From DASQZK01 sp963809925 (GTDB lineage Bacteria > Bacteroidota > Bacteroidia > Bacteroidales > GCA-2748055), in the NCBI GenBank assembly GCA_963809925.1, contig CAWELH010000008.1, positions 434,001-498,000 on the forward strand: a stretch of DNA of 64,000 nt, given 5' to 3'. A model generated the notes under the pieces. It ran no database searches. It was not told the DNA's origin and worked only from the letters and a program-made list of their open reading frames with translations. Of this stretch, positions 26,849-35,213 are shown piece after piece (the first letter of the stretch is position 1; each line of letters begins with the position of its first letter). The position numbers and the translations under genes are program-made.

Positions 26849-27703
26849 TTATACCGTATTTAATATTTTCATTACTCCCTCTAAATATCCGGCAGTCTGT
26901 GCCAGCGCAGCGATCGGATCGTCAGCTTCCTCCTCATATTCAATGGAAAATGTCCCTTTGAATCCTGCTTTATTGAGCGCTCTCACAACCCCCGGTATAT
27001 CAATCACACCGTCACCGGCACGGCATGAAATACCTTCTTTGGCAGCTGAACTTTCATCACGCATATGAGTTTCATATATCCTGTCACCGACTTTCCCTAT
27101 AACTTCCACCGGATCAAACCCTGCCCTGACTACATGTCCTACATCAAGGCAAAGTCCCATACGTTTATCCCTTTCCTTCACCAGGTCGTATGCCATGTAT
27201 GGGCTCGGGTAGGGCATGCCGTCCGGTCCATGATTGTGGATGGCCAAAGTAATATCCGTTTCCTTGACATGCTTTTCGACGTAATCCAGCAGATCGTAGT
27301 CGGGTACGCCTACAATTATCTTAAAACCGGCTGTCTGCGCATATTTAAAAGCATTTTCCACTTCAGCTTCCGACTTCATATAAATAACGCCTGCTGATGC
27401 AGGGATAATGCCGTTCTCCTTAAATTTTGAGATGGTTGATTTAATGGTAGCGCTATCGGCATCCAGTGGCAGGTGCATGCTTTTCAGTGATAATTTCTTC
27501 AGATGAAGCTTATGCATGATATCGATGACCTGATCTACATTGAATTTACGGAGGCTGTAGGAGGCGATCCCGATTCTTGAGGCCTCCTCCGCAGCGCCTG
27601 CCGGTACGAGCAGGGTTGACTCTGCCAGGACATGGCGGCCTGCCATTGCAGCAATACCTATTCCCGACAATCTAAAAAATGTCCTTCTGTTAAGTTGCGA
27701 CAT
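26849..27703 (-). CDS. Tat-exported sugar phosphate isomerase/epimerase-like protein
   Basis: The N-terminus carries a twin-arginine signal (NRRTFFRLSGIGIAAMAGRH). The rest is a xylose-isomerase-like TIM barrel, with metal-ligand type motifs such as LAIHNHGPDGMPYPSP, GLCLDVGHVVRAG, YETHMRD and FSIEYEEEADDP. Proteins of this type isomerise or epimerise sugars, or cleave keto-sugars, and many act in the periplasm of Bacteroidota. The substrate cannot be read from the sequence. At 284 residues the length is normal. Confidence 0.9.
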   Translation of the reverse strand: MSQLNRRTFFRLSGIGIAAMAGRHVLAESTLLVPAGAAEEASRIGIASYSLRKFNVDQVIDIMHKLHLKKLSLKSMHLPLDADSATIKSTISKFKENGIIPASAGVIYMKSEAEVENAFKYAQTAGFKIIVGVPDYDLLDYVEKHVKETDITLAIHNHGPDGMPYPSPYMAYDLVKERDKRMGLCLDVGHVVRAGFDPVEVIGKVGDRIYETHMRDESSAAKEGISCRAGDGVIDIPGVVRALNKAGFKGTFSIEYEEEADDPIAALAQTAGYLEGVMKILNTV

Positions 27704-27775
27704 GGTAAATAGTTGTTTCGAAGTTAAACATCAGGGTAAGTTACGGAAATTTGGGAATGTTCGCATACCTGGAAA

Positions 27776-27803
27776 AAAAAACCTGCCACATGGGCAGGTT
27801 TTT
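27776..27803. terminator. Intrinsic terminator hairpin
   Basis: AAAAACCTGCC / GGCAGGTTTTT forms a short, strong stem with a CATG-type loop and a T run on the plus strand. It lies in the gap upstream of the isomerase-like gene, and neither neighbour needs it on the plus strand. On the minus strand it can terminate read-through from the DUF4347 region. Confidence 0.55.
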
Positions 27804-27844
27804 CAAAATAAAAAAGTCGACCGCGATACTACTGTATAAAATTG

Positions 27845-27877
27845 AAACACAGCCCTGCACAAGGCAGGGCCGTGTTT
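27845..27877 (-). terminator. Intrinsic terminator after the T9SS sorting-domain frame
   Basis: AAACAC-GGCCCTGC-CTTGT-GCAGGGC-GTGTTT (minus-strand sense) is an extended stem-loop 30 bases after the stop of the small T9SS frame. It suggests that this frame lies at the 3' end of a transcribed unit. Confidence 0.65.
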
Positions 27878-27906
27878 CTGTGACTCAGCCATGCATCACG
27901 GAAAGA

Positions 27907-28080
27907 TCATTTAAGAATAAGCTTCCTGGATTTAACCTGATTGTCGACGATGATATTGACAAAGTAAATCCCCTTGTCATTGTCCGACAGGTCAAATTCA
28001 TAATGTCCATCTTCATCTCTGGGATAATAAACTCTCTCTGCTACTACTTTTCCATTGACATCGTAAATTTTTACTTCCAT
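27907..28080 (-). CDS. Detached T9SS type A C-terminal sorting domain, 57 aa
   Basis: This short frame encodes a nearly complete Por-secretion (T9SS) sorting domain: VKIYDVNGKVVAERVYY at the start, then DNDKGIYFVNIIVDN and VKSRKLILK at the end. Such domains are normally the last ~75 residues of large secreted proteins and are cleaved on export. Here it has its own ATG (28078-28080), an in-frame stop shortly before, and no signal peptide. It lies 92 bases downstream of the DUF4347 gene on the same strand. The simplest reading is the leftover 3' end of a longer secreted protein that once included the DUF4347 part. Confidence 0.65.
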   Translation of the reverse strand: MEVKIYDVNGKVVAERVYYPRDEDGHYEFDLSDNDKGIYFVNIIVDNQVKSRKLILK

Positions 28081-28172
28081 ATGTACGTATATTAATACTA
28101 TTAATTCTTCATGTTACCCGGGTGGTCGTCATAAGAGGCAAACCATGTGAAGATGACCGGTTTATTTCGTTT

Positions 28173-28772
28173 CTAAGGTACTTTCAATGTATGCTTGAAA
28201 TTATTAATCAGATTCGGATCGAAGCAGGCATGTGCTTCAATCTCCCCCTCCATATATTCAAGTTCCCAGTTCCCGTTCAATTTGTCATATCCGGTAAGAT
28301 CGGTGGATGCTGCGATATCCAGACCTGTTACCTCAGATATCCTGCGAATAAGCTCTCTGCCAGCACATGATCGCGCCATATCACAGGAGTAAATGAGCAG
28401 ATCACCGTTCTTCCTGAAGCTTTGTTTCCATTCCGACAGCACCGGCTCGAGGTCATCAATATTTCCGGGATGCAGAGCTATATGATCAAACATAAGCACC
28501 GCATCTTCACCGTGGACGAAGAGATGGAGAGCATCCAGATCGGTATATTTTTTCAGTTCGGCCGTAAGATTCCGGATTTGGTCACCTTCTGTTCCCAGCA
28601 GGAGAATGGTCATATTTTTGTTGATACTGCCGACAATCTCCTCGTAGCCTGTAATACCCCTGTCAATCACTGCCAGCTCTCTGATCACCTGGGACTGTGA
28701 TAATGAGCAGGACAGTGTCATGAAAAGAGCCAAGCTTAAGCATAATCCTGGAAAGAAGCCGTTGTTTTTCAT
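28173..28772 (-). CDS. DUF4347-domain secreted protein
   Basis: A signal peptide (GLCLSLALFMTLSCSLSQSQ region) precedes a DUF4347 domain: LAVIDRGITGYEEIV, then LHLFVHGEDAVLMFDHIALH, LLIYSCDMARSCAGRELIRR and ASTDLTGYDKLNGNWELEYM. The His and Cys in FVHG and YSCD resemble a caspase-like dyad. DUF4347 normally forms the N-terminus of very large adhesin-like proteins, but here it is nearly the whole 199-residue product. After the TAG stop (28173-28175) the same frame stays open for 23 codons, and a T9SS sorting domain follows in another frame. It is probably a truncated relic of a larger exported protein, though it could be a functional short form. Confidence 0.85.
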   Translation of the reverse strand: MKNNGFFPGLCLSLALFMTLSCSLSQSQVIRELAVIDRGITGYEEIVGSINKNMTILLLGTEGDQIRNLTAELKKYTDLDALHLFVHGEDAVLMFDHIALHPGNIDDLEPVLSEWKQSFRKNGDLLIYSCDMARSCAGRELIRRISEVTGLDIAASTDLTGYDKLNGNWELEYMEGEIEAHACFDPNLINNFKHTLKVP

Positions 28773-29111
28773 GCGGGTTTAATTTATTTTGGTCTAGCAG
28801 CTCAGGCTTTGAATGCTATTGTAGTCAAATGTACGGGATCGATGCACACAGGCTACCTGTATTGCATTGATATATATCAACCAGGCACGATGATATCCAT
28901 CACTGTTTTTAGTGATATGGCTCATCGTCTCATTGAATCCTCTGTAAAATCAAGGGATATGAAAAATCTCACGGTATCCCGATCCGGCTTTCCAGATTGT
29001 TAATAAAATGTGAAAAAGATAACAACTCTGCAAAGCCTGGTGAAAACCAGCTATAATTAAAGTGTTTTGCTATCTTTGCTGGGTTCAATGCATTAATCCA
29101 GAAGATTGATA
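28773..29111. other. Divergent intergenic region
   Basis: About 340 bases between the DUF4347 gene (minus) and a GT2 gene (plus). It contains the TATCTTTG element at 29071-29078. No gene, RNA or repeat was recognised in the remainder. Confidence 0.4.
29071..29078 (+). promoter_or_regulatory. Promoter -7 element of the GT2/flippase-like pair
   Basis: TATCTTTG matches TAnnTTTG and lies 34 bases before the ATG of the glycosyltransferase. Confidence 0.55.
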
Positions 29112-30059
29112 ATGAAAAAATTGTCGGTAGTAGTCTGCGTCTATAATGAAGAACTGAATATCCAACCGCTGATTGAAAGTATCACTACTTCCCTGGCAGA
29201 TCTTGACTATGAAATCATATATGTTGATGACGGCTCTACCGATAATACGGTCAGGGAAATCAAACGAATGAGAAGCACACTGCTCACACTTGTTGAACTG
29301 AAGAAAAACTATGGTCAGAGTTCTGCCCTGGCAGCTGGCATTCAGCAGGCACGGGGTGAATACGTGGTTTTGCTTGATGGTGACTTACAGAATGATCCTG
29401 CTGATATCCCCATAATGCTTAAAAAGGCAGAGAAGGAGGACTGGGATCTGGTCGCAGGGATGAGGGCAAACCGGAAAGACGGGATGTTCCTTCGAAAGAT
29501 CCCCAGCCTGATCGCCAATGCCATCATACGGAAGACTACCAACGTGCGTATCAGGGATTACGGATGCACACTAAAATTATTCAGGACCGGCCTGGCGAAA
29601 GATCTCGGCCTTTACGGTGAGCTTCACAGGTTTATTCCCGTGTTGGCAAGTTTTGAGGGTGCCACCATCACACAGATTGAGGTACACCATCATCCCCGCA
29701 AGTTTGGAAAATCGAAGTACGGGATCAACCGTACTTTCAAGGTTGTTGCTGACCTTTTGCTGATGTTGTTTTTCAGGAAATACATGCAGAAGCCCATGCA
29801 TTTGTTTGGCACATGGGGGATTGTAATTTTACTGGTCGGCATCGTTATCAACCTTTATTTGCTGGTAATGAAAATCCTGGGTCACGACATCTGGGGGAAG
29901 CCACTGCTTCTGCTCGGTGTTCTCCTGGTTATTGCCGGCTTTCAGCTTATTACGATCGGCATCCTTGCAGATGTCCTGATGAGAACATACTATGAATCCC
30001 AGAATAAGACGCCATATAAAATAAAAAGCATCATCACAGGTGAAGATCAGGATAAGTAA
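29112..30059 (+). CDS. Family 2 glycosyltransferase, polyprenyl-phosphate sugar type
   Basis: This is a second DPM1/GtrB-like enzyme. The GT-A domain has SVVVCVYNEELNIQPLIESI, YVDDGSTDNTV and the metal site DGDLQNDPADIP. HRFIPVLASFEGATI and HHPRKFGKSKYG are typical of the polyprenyl-phosphate subgroup, and two C-terminal membrane helices follow (about 235-255 and 270-292). The ATG at 29112-29114 is preferred to a TTG six bases earlier. It overlaps the next gene by 20 bases, so the two proteins are likely made together: one charges a lipid with sugar, the other is a flippase-like membrane protein. Confidence 0.93.
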   Translation: MKKLSVVVCVYNEELNIQPLIESITTSLADLDYEIIYVDDGSTDNTVREIKRMRSTLLTLVELKKNYGQSSALAAGIQQARGEYVVLLDGDLQNDPADIPIMLKKAEKEDWDLVAGMRANRKDGMFLRKIPSLIANAIIRKTTNVRIRDYGCTLKLFRTGLAKDLGLYGELHRFIPVLASFEGATITQIEVHHHPRKFGKSKYGINRTFKVVADLLLMLFFRKYMQKPMHLFGTWGIVILLVGIVINLYLLVMKILGHDIWGKPLLLLGVLLVIAGFQLITIGILADVLMRTYYESQNKTPYKIKSIITGEDQDK

Positions 30060-30915
30060 AGGGCTTAAAACCGTACTTAAGATCCTCCTTTCAGCCGCAG
30101 CCCTGGCGTTTGTTTTCACGAAGATCAATGTAGGGGAAGTCCTGAATATTTACAGAACGTCAGATATCTGGCTGGTACTCCTGGCCCTGATGTTGTTTAT
30201 TGCCTCTAAAACCATAGCAGCCTTTCGCCTCAATGTATTCTTCCGTCAAACAGGTGTGAGAATATCCGAAATTTACAATCTCAGGCTTTACATACTGGGC
30301 ATGTTTTACAATCTCTTTCTTCCCGGAGGTATCGGCGGTGACGGGTACAAGATATATCTTTTGAACCGGCAATCGGGGGTAAAGGGGAAGAAGATCTTCC
30401 TGGCAGTGCTTTTCGACAGGATCAATGGTGTTCTGGCCTTGTTCTGCCTGGCTGTGTTACTGTCATTATTTATTCATCCTGATATCGGCTTCCGTTACAA
30501 GCCCCTGATCTGGGTTCTCATCCCCCTTTCGGTTTTCACCTTGTATCTTGTTTTTCGTAAGTACTTCAACTACTTCAGTGAAACCTTTTCGAAAACCACA
30601 CTTCAGTCCTTTGGCGTTCAAATCACCCAAACCGTCGCAGCCTTTATCATCTTCAGAGCCATCGGGGGTACAGAACATGTCACCGAATATCTTTTTATCT
30701 TCCTTCTATCTTCCATTGTTGCGATGTTACCGATCACCATAGGCGGGGTGGGTTCACGGGAAATAACCTTTCTGTATGGCGCACAGCTGATGCATCTCGA
30801 TGTGAACACCAGTATTGCAATGAGCCTGATGTTTTACCTGATCACGGCGTTTGTTTCCTTCTGGGGGGTGTTCTACAGTGTTAAGGAAGGGAGGGAGGAA
30901 GTTAGGGAGTTATGA
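30040..30915 (+). CDS. LPG-synthase-TM / UPF0104-type membrane protein
   Basis: This integral membrane protein of 291 residues has about eight helices. It carries the family hallmark NLFLPGGIGGDGYKIYLLNR in an early loop and GGVGSREITFLYGAQL near the end. The family covers the membrane half of lysyl-phosphatidylglycerol synthases and stand-alone proteins near polyprenyl-sugar glycosyltransferases. The start is GTG at 30040, inside the end of the GT2 gene, which indicates translational coupling. A role in moving or using the lipid-linked sugar is inferred from this pairing. Confidence 0.88.
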   Translation: MKIRISKGLKTVLKILLSAAALAFVFTKINVGEVLNIYRTSDIWLVLLALMLFIASKTIAAFRLNVFFRQTGVRISEIYNLRLYILGMFYNLFLPGGIGGDGYKIYLLNRQSGVKGKKIFLAVLFDRINGVLALFCLAVLLSLFIHPDIGFRYKPLIWVLIPLSVFTLYLVFRKYFNYFSETFSKTTLQSFGVQITQTVAAFIIFRAIGGTEHVTEYLFIFLLSSIVAMLPITIGGVGSREITFLYGAQLMHLDVNTSIAMSLMFYLITAFVSFWGVFYSVKEGREEVREL

Positions 30916-31511
30916 AGCTATGAAGTGAGGAAGTGACTTGTCCTAAATCACTCTTAAATTCATCAACTCAACAAACCATGTCCGTCGCATCTTAAGGGTA
31001 GCGTAGGAGGGCTGCGTCCTCCGAAGCTTTAGAGTAGGAGGAACACCAGATAATTTACCCGTGACCATTAAAATGCACCGTCTTCGGGGTGAAGATGACA
31101 TTTCTGCTACCCTTCTCAGAATACTATTTCCTGTCAAACAGGAAGTTCCGGTACAGGGATCCCTTCGGCAAGCTGAGGGACCGGGGTCTCTTACGCTTCT
31201 GTGGGAATTAGTCGTTTCGGCTCCGCTCAACATCAACAGGTATATTTCCTTTTAGCGTGTTTATTTTGGTAGTGTGTTTGGATTGTGGTCTTACAATATT
31301 GTTCTTATAAACGTATATGCAGGGGTACCCACCCCCCACCCACCACCCTTAATCCGCAAAAAGAACAAATCTCAGCTACCCCCAGTCATGTTATTAAGCA
31401 GAGTGCAGAAATTATTTATCTGTCAAACCGGGTTCCCCCCGTGCCCCCCGATTATCTCTTAATGTGGTTTAGGACGGAATATCAGCCAGCGCAAATGTGT
31501 TTTTTCGAACA
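30887..31511. repeat. Composite intergenic repeat, copy A (core 31295-31511)
   Basis: Starting at the end of the preceding gene, this region contains a GGAAGTTAGGGAGTTA block, a TCACTCTTAAATTCA block followed by CAACAAACC, a REP-like CCCTTCGGCAAGC unit (31161-31182) and a 217-base core that begins AATATTGTTCTTATA and ends TTTTTTCGAAC. The same modules occur in the same order at 46167-46624, with the cores clearly alignable (CCACCACCCTTAATCCG, AAAAAGAACAAATCTCAGCT, GTGCCCCCCGAT, ATATCAGCCAG). No open frame of note lies in the core. Both copies sit directly downstream of a plus-strand gene. It is probably a non-autonomous dispersed element or a conserved 3'-end RNA. Confidence 0.8.
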
Positions 31512-31828
31512 TACCCTCAAATTACCCTTTTGAACCACATAAGGCACATAAGGTCACATAAGAAGCCATGGGTTTACCCATGGTTTCGGAAAAGTTTCAT
31601 CCGAACCAAATAGGAAGTGATGAGGTGATGAGGTGATGGGTTGATGGAGTGGGATTTTTAGAACACTTCTTCCATGCCGGAGGCATTCACCAACAATAGC
31701 CATGGTTTCGCCCATGGATCGGATGAGTTTCTTTAAATCACTCTTCAGTTCACCAAACCGCGTCCGCCGTAGCTTTTTAGCAAAAGCGGGCGCGGTCCTC
31801 CTTCGCTAAAGAGCTTCGGAGGACGCAG
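31012..31828. repeat. 17-bp inverted repeat bounding the 31-kb intergenic region
   Basis: CTGCGTCCTCCGAAGCT at 31012-31028 is the exact reverse complement of AGCTTCGGAGGACGCAG at 31812-31828. The pair encloses about 800 bases, including the conserved core. The arms belong to a GC-rich intergenic repeat family also seen near 46640-46700 in altered form. No target-site duplication was identified. Confidence 0.55.
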
Positions 31829-31837
31829 TCCTAACAA
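31512..31837. repeat. Short repeats and palindromes downstream of copy A
   Basis: This stretch has no gene. It contains CACATAAGG direct repeats (31536-31560), the palindrome CCATGGGTTTACCCATGG (31566-31583) and its relative CCATGGTTTCGCCCATGG (31700-31717). It also has a short GATGAGGT tandem repeat (about 31618-31650) and a second AATCACTCTTCAGTTCACC block (about 31737-31755) like the one at the start of copy A. Confidence 0.6.
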
Positions 31838-31875
31838 CAAAAAGGCTACCCTCCACAACAGAAGGCAGCCTTTTC
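31838..31875 (-). terminator. Terminator of the exbB-exbD operon
   Basis: AAAAGGCT(A)CC and GG(C)AGCCTTTT form a stem-loop just after the last exbD stop (31907), with the T run on the minus strand. Confidence 0.65.
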
Positions 31876-31906
31876 TTCGTACTTATAGCAAATAAGTAAA
31901 ATTTTC

Positions 31907-32401
31907 CTAATAAACGTCAGTCCGGTATTCTTTTTTGGCTGAGTAATTGATTTTCAATGCATTAGCCATCCTGAGAGCTTCTTTTAGGTCAGTGACTCTC
32001 CCCATCTTTATGCCCTGATCAATACGAAGGGAAACGGTCATTTTATTTTTATCGGCCTCATCCAGCTTTTCTCTTTCCGCAAGGACAAAATCCTTCACGT
32101 CCTCGGAGGGTATGCCTTCCTTGTTGACAAGTTTATCATTCAGTTGGATCATAGGTTCCGAACCGTATAAATCCTGTAGCGTTCTGATAGGTTTACCAAT
32201 GTAAATAAAGCTTACAATAGACTTTTTCTCGATCTTTTTAACTTCCCTGGCCTGTGGTAACTGAACCTGTACCTGGATCGTGGTTTCCCTCATAACGGTG
32301 GTTACCATAAAGAAAAAGAGCAACATAAACACGATGTCGGGCAGCGAAGCGGTATTGATCGCCGGGGCACCAGTCTTCGACTTTATTCTGAATTTTGACA
32401 T
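31907..32401 (-). CDS. exbD: Biopolymer transporter ExbD/TolR, second copy
   Basis: ExbD proteins couple the proton motive force through ExbB to TonB-type energisers. The single N-terminal membrane helix follows the family motif ASLPDIVFMLLFFFMVTTVM, with the key Asp in LPDIVF. The remaining ~120 residues are periplasmic. It overlaps the upstream exbD by one base and is the last gene of a four-gene operon. Two exbD genes in tandem are usual in Bacteroidota. Confidence 0.92.
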   Translation of the reverse strand: MSKFRIKSKTGAPAINTASLPDIVFMLLFFFMVTTVMRETTIQVQVQLPQAREVKKIEKKSIVSFIYIGKPIRTLQDLYGSEPMIQLNDKLVNKEGIPSEDVKDFVLAEREKLDEADKNKMTVSLRIDQGIKMGRVTDLKEALRMANALKINYSAKKEYRTDVY

Positions 32402-33030
32402 TATCTGATTCCTCCGATATTTTTAGGTTCTGCTTCTGAAATGTTCATTTTATAAACATCCCTGATCCCTTTCATTATTTCATCATCGATAGGATTTTTT
32501 GCATCCATATCATCGTATTTCCTGCCGAAATAATTTACTGCGAAACTGTTTCTAAGCTCGTTAACGGCTGCGACCAGGACGTCCTGAACCTGAAGGTATT
32601 TCCCATACGTTGTAGACCGGTCATTCTGCAGTGAAACGACACCCTGTGACACCATGAACTTTGCTTTACCGTCGGGAAACTTAGAAGATACGCCCGCAGG
32701 GAATTCAATATCTTCTTCCTTCATGACGGGAAGGTTCGGGTCATTCGTCGGATTGCTGAAAAATTCAATGGTCTTTTCCTTAAGTTGGGAAAGATCGGAG
32801 AGTTCTCCCTCCACCATAAGTTGATCCTCTTTGTTGATAAGAACAACCAACACGTTCCTTTCTTTTACGTCGGTCTGAACTTCCTGATCCTTCTCCGGAA
32901 TAGGAGGGAGAAGTCTTGAAATCCCTGTATCGACATCCATGGTTGTAGCCACCAGGAAGAAGATCAGCAAGAGGAAGGCGATGTCCGCCATAGATCCGGC
33001 ATTTATTTCCTGTAATTCTCTTCTTGCCAT
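32401..33030 (-). CDS. exbD: Biopolymer transporter ExbD/TolR, first copy
   Basis: The N-terminus reads INAGSMADIAFLLLIFFLVA, with the proton-path Asp in MADIAF. The periplasmic part is larger than in the neighbouring copy (209 against 164 residues). It lies 55 bases after the small membrane protein gene and overlaps the next exbD by one base. Having different periplasmic domains on the two copies suggests a heteromeric ExbD. Confidence 0.92.
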   Translation of the reverse strand: MARRELQEINAGSMADIAFLLLIFFLVATTMDVDTGISRLLPPIPEKDQEVQTDVKERNVLVVLINKEDQLMVEGELSDLSQLKEKTIEFFSNPTNDPNLPVMKEEDIEFPAGVSSKFPDGKAKFMVSQGVVSLQNDRSTTYGKYLQVQDVLVAAVNELRNSFAVNYFGRKYDDMDAKNPIDDEIMKGIRDVYKMNISEAEPKNIGGIR

Positions 33031-33085
33031 CTGAATTTATTGTTTAAGGCTGCTCCGGCCATAACAGCCGGATCATCCGGTTTTT

Positions 33086-33751
33086 TTATTTAAAGTATTT
33101 CGCAATCTCTGAATAGAGGATCGACAGCATTGTCAACCCAAGTATGAAATAGGTTGAAATTAAACCCATATCAACCAGTTTCAGTGTATGTGGGTCGCTA
33201 TTATCCGTACCCTGATAACCTGGAATATCCAGAGGTGTCTGAGATCCAAGCATATACGCTCCCCCTACCACAACGGCAATAACAACAAGAATGATGAGCG
33301 TTCTGATCATTGTCGACGGGTTGGAGAACATATGGATAAGCGGGAACACAATTGCAAGCAATGCTGTGATGAATACCAGGATATAGCTCCAGACAAGTGC
33401 GATATCAGTACTATAGTATACCAGTCTTTCGTAAAATGAAAGATGGACGGGTTCTGCTTTTACGGCCGGAGGTTTGATCTTCGCCACAACGGGGGGAGCC
33501 ATGGCTGTGTCTGCACTCATTGAGTCGCCCATAGTGCCTTCCGCAGCAACTGTGGTATCCATGCCCGTGTCCATATCCTGCTGAAAATCAAAGCCGGTTT
33601 GCATACTGCTCTGGTTTTCCATCTGGCTGACCTTTGCTTTGTAGGCCTGCTCATCGAGGAGTTTATCGCCGAAGTAGAAAAAAAGGAGTACCACGACTGA
33701 AATTCCCAGAACAATATACAATATTATTGATGCTAATTTTGAGAACGACAT
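33086..33751 (-). CDS. Uncharacterised membrane protein of the exb operon
   Basis: This 221-residue protein has four predicted helices: one at the N-terminus (LASIILYIVLGISVVVLLFF) and three in the second half. Between them lies a low-complexity segment rich in Met, Asp, Thr and Ala (about 45-90). It sits between exbB (6 bases upstream) and exbD, a place this type of gene often occupies in Bacteroidota. It probably belongs to the motor complex, but its role is unknown. Confidence 0.8.
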   Translation of the reverse strand: MSFSKLASIILYIVLGISVVVLLFFYFGDKLLDEQAYKAKVSQMENQSSMQTGFDFQQDMDTGMDTTVAAEGTMGDSMSADTAMAPPVVAKIKPPAVKAEPVHLSFYERLVYYSTDIALVWSYILVFITALLAIVFPLIHMFSNPSTMIRTLIILVVIAVVVGGAYMLGSQTPLDIPGYQGTDNSDPHTLKLVDMGLISTYFILGLTMLSILYSEIAKYFK

Positions 33752-33757
33752 AGTTGC

Positions 33758-34594
33758 TTATTTTTTAAGATTGTGTTTGATCAGAAGGTCGATGAGCGAA
33801 ATGGAAGCATCTTCCATTTTATTCACGATAGAATCAATCCTTGAAATAATGTAGTTGTAGAACAACTGAAGGATGATTGCAACGATAAGACCGGAAACCG
33901 TGGTGATAAGAGCAATTTTAATACCACCGGCAACCAGTGAGGGAGATACGTCACCGGCAATCTGGATTTTGTCGAAGGCATCAATCATACCAATTACTGT
34001 ACCCATAAATCCAAGCATAGGGGCGATGGCTATAAACAGGGATATCCAGCTCAGACCTCTTTCGAGCAGACCCATCTGAACGCTGCCATAAGAAATTACT
34101 GATTTTTCAACGACGTCGATGCCCTGGTCGATCCTGTCGAGACCCTGGTAGAATATACTCGCCACGGGGCCACGGGTATTACGGCAAACGTCTTTAGCAG
34201 CTTCAACACCACCTGTATCGAGAGCATCTTCAACATTCTTCAGAAGTTTTTCGGTATTTGTAGTGGCAAGGTTCAGGTAGATGATCCTCTCAAATGCGAG
34301 AGCCAAACCAAAGATCAGGGTAAGAAGAACCGTACCCATGAATCCAGCACCACCTTCAATAAATTTTTGTTTTATGTTCTTATGAAGAACACCGATGCCC
34401 CCATTCTCTTCCTCAGCTGGAGCAACAGATGTTTCAGTTGCTTTTGCAGCCGGAGTCATTGCTACGTTGGAAGAATCTCCTTCGTCAACTGCAGTCATTG
34501 ACTCCATGGAATTGTCATCCTGAGCAACTGCAACAAAAGATGCTCCCATCAAAAGCATCCCGAATACTGCTATAAGTACAAATAACTTTTTCAT
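33758..34594 (-). CDS. exbB: MotA/TolQ/ExbB proton channel protein
   Basis: This is the channel subunit of an ExbB-ExbD motor. It has an extra N-terminal signal-like helix (LFVLIAVFGMLLMGASFVAV) followed by an acidic, Ala/Thr-rich spacer. The standard ExbB core has three helices and the conserved GLLERGLSWISLFIAIAPML and GTVIGMIDAFDKI. First gene of exbB-x-exbD-exbD, preceded by a TAnnTTTG element. It likely energises TonB-dependent outer-membrane transport. Confidence 0.94.
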   Translation of the reverse strand: MKKLFVLIAVFGMLLMGASFVAVAQDDNSMESMTAVDEGDSSNVAMTPAAKATETSVAPAEEENGGIGVLHKNIKQKFIEGGAGFMGTVLLTLIFGLALAFERIIYLNLATTNTEKLLKNVEDALDTGGVEAAKDVCRNTRGPVASIFYQGLDRIDQGIDVVEKSVISYGSVQMGLLERGLSWISLFIAIAPMLGFMGTVIGMIDAFDKIQIAGDVSPSLVAGGIKIALITTVSGLIVAIILQLFYNYIISRIDSIVNKMEDASISLIDLLIKHNLKK

Positions 34595-34669
34595 GATTTG
34601 TTTTTGGTTTAATTTTTAACTTAAAAACGAATATTAGTGCCTAAAATTATTACGATTTTATAAAAAATT

Positions 34670-34677
34670 CAAACTTA
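34670..34677 (-). promoter_or_regulatory. Promoter -7 element of the exb operon
   Basis: On the minus strand this reads TAAGTTTG, matching TAnnTTTG, 75 bases before the exbB start codon. The surrounding sequence is very AT-rich. Confidence 0.5.
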
Positions 34678-34892
34678 ATCACTTAATAATGTACAATATC
34701 ATTGATAGTTTTTGCCAGACCCTCTGTTGATTCAGCAATATTTTACCTGCAACCCGGTATAAAAACGGCGTTTGATGTATTAACACCAGTTTCCACCTGA
34801 ATAAAACATCCGATCCATCAATAAGGTTCCCACCAAACAAACTGATACTCAGTTATGGTACAGGCCGATCTGTTTAATCAATGAACTTTCCC

Positions 34893-34983
<91 letters not shown>

Positions 34984-35213
34984 AATATTTTTAAGAACTT
35001 CTGTTTTCATCAGGCCAAAAGGGTACAAGCTTTTTTTGTAAAAACTATGCACCACCAGGCTAAAAAATTAATCGAACTTCACACCCATTCCTGAATCGCA
35101 CCCCTTATTTTCTGTCAAAAATTCAGTAAATTAAGTGAAAGTTCGAATATACAACTCTTTTCTGTTAACTGAAAAACGCGGCGCAAAATACAAAAAAATA
35201 TTTAATTAAAATA

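Noticed and set aside
31618..31650. GATGAGGT short tandem repeat considered as a CRISPR or VNTR
   Set aside because: Only two to three imperfect copies without spacers; no cas genes in the window.
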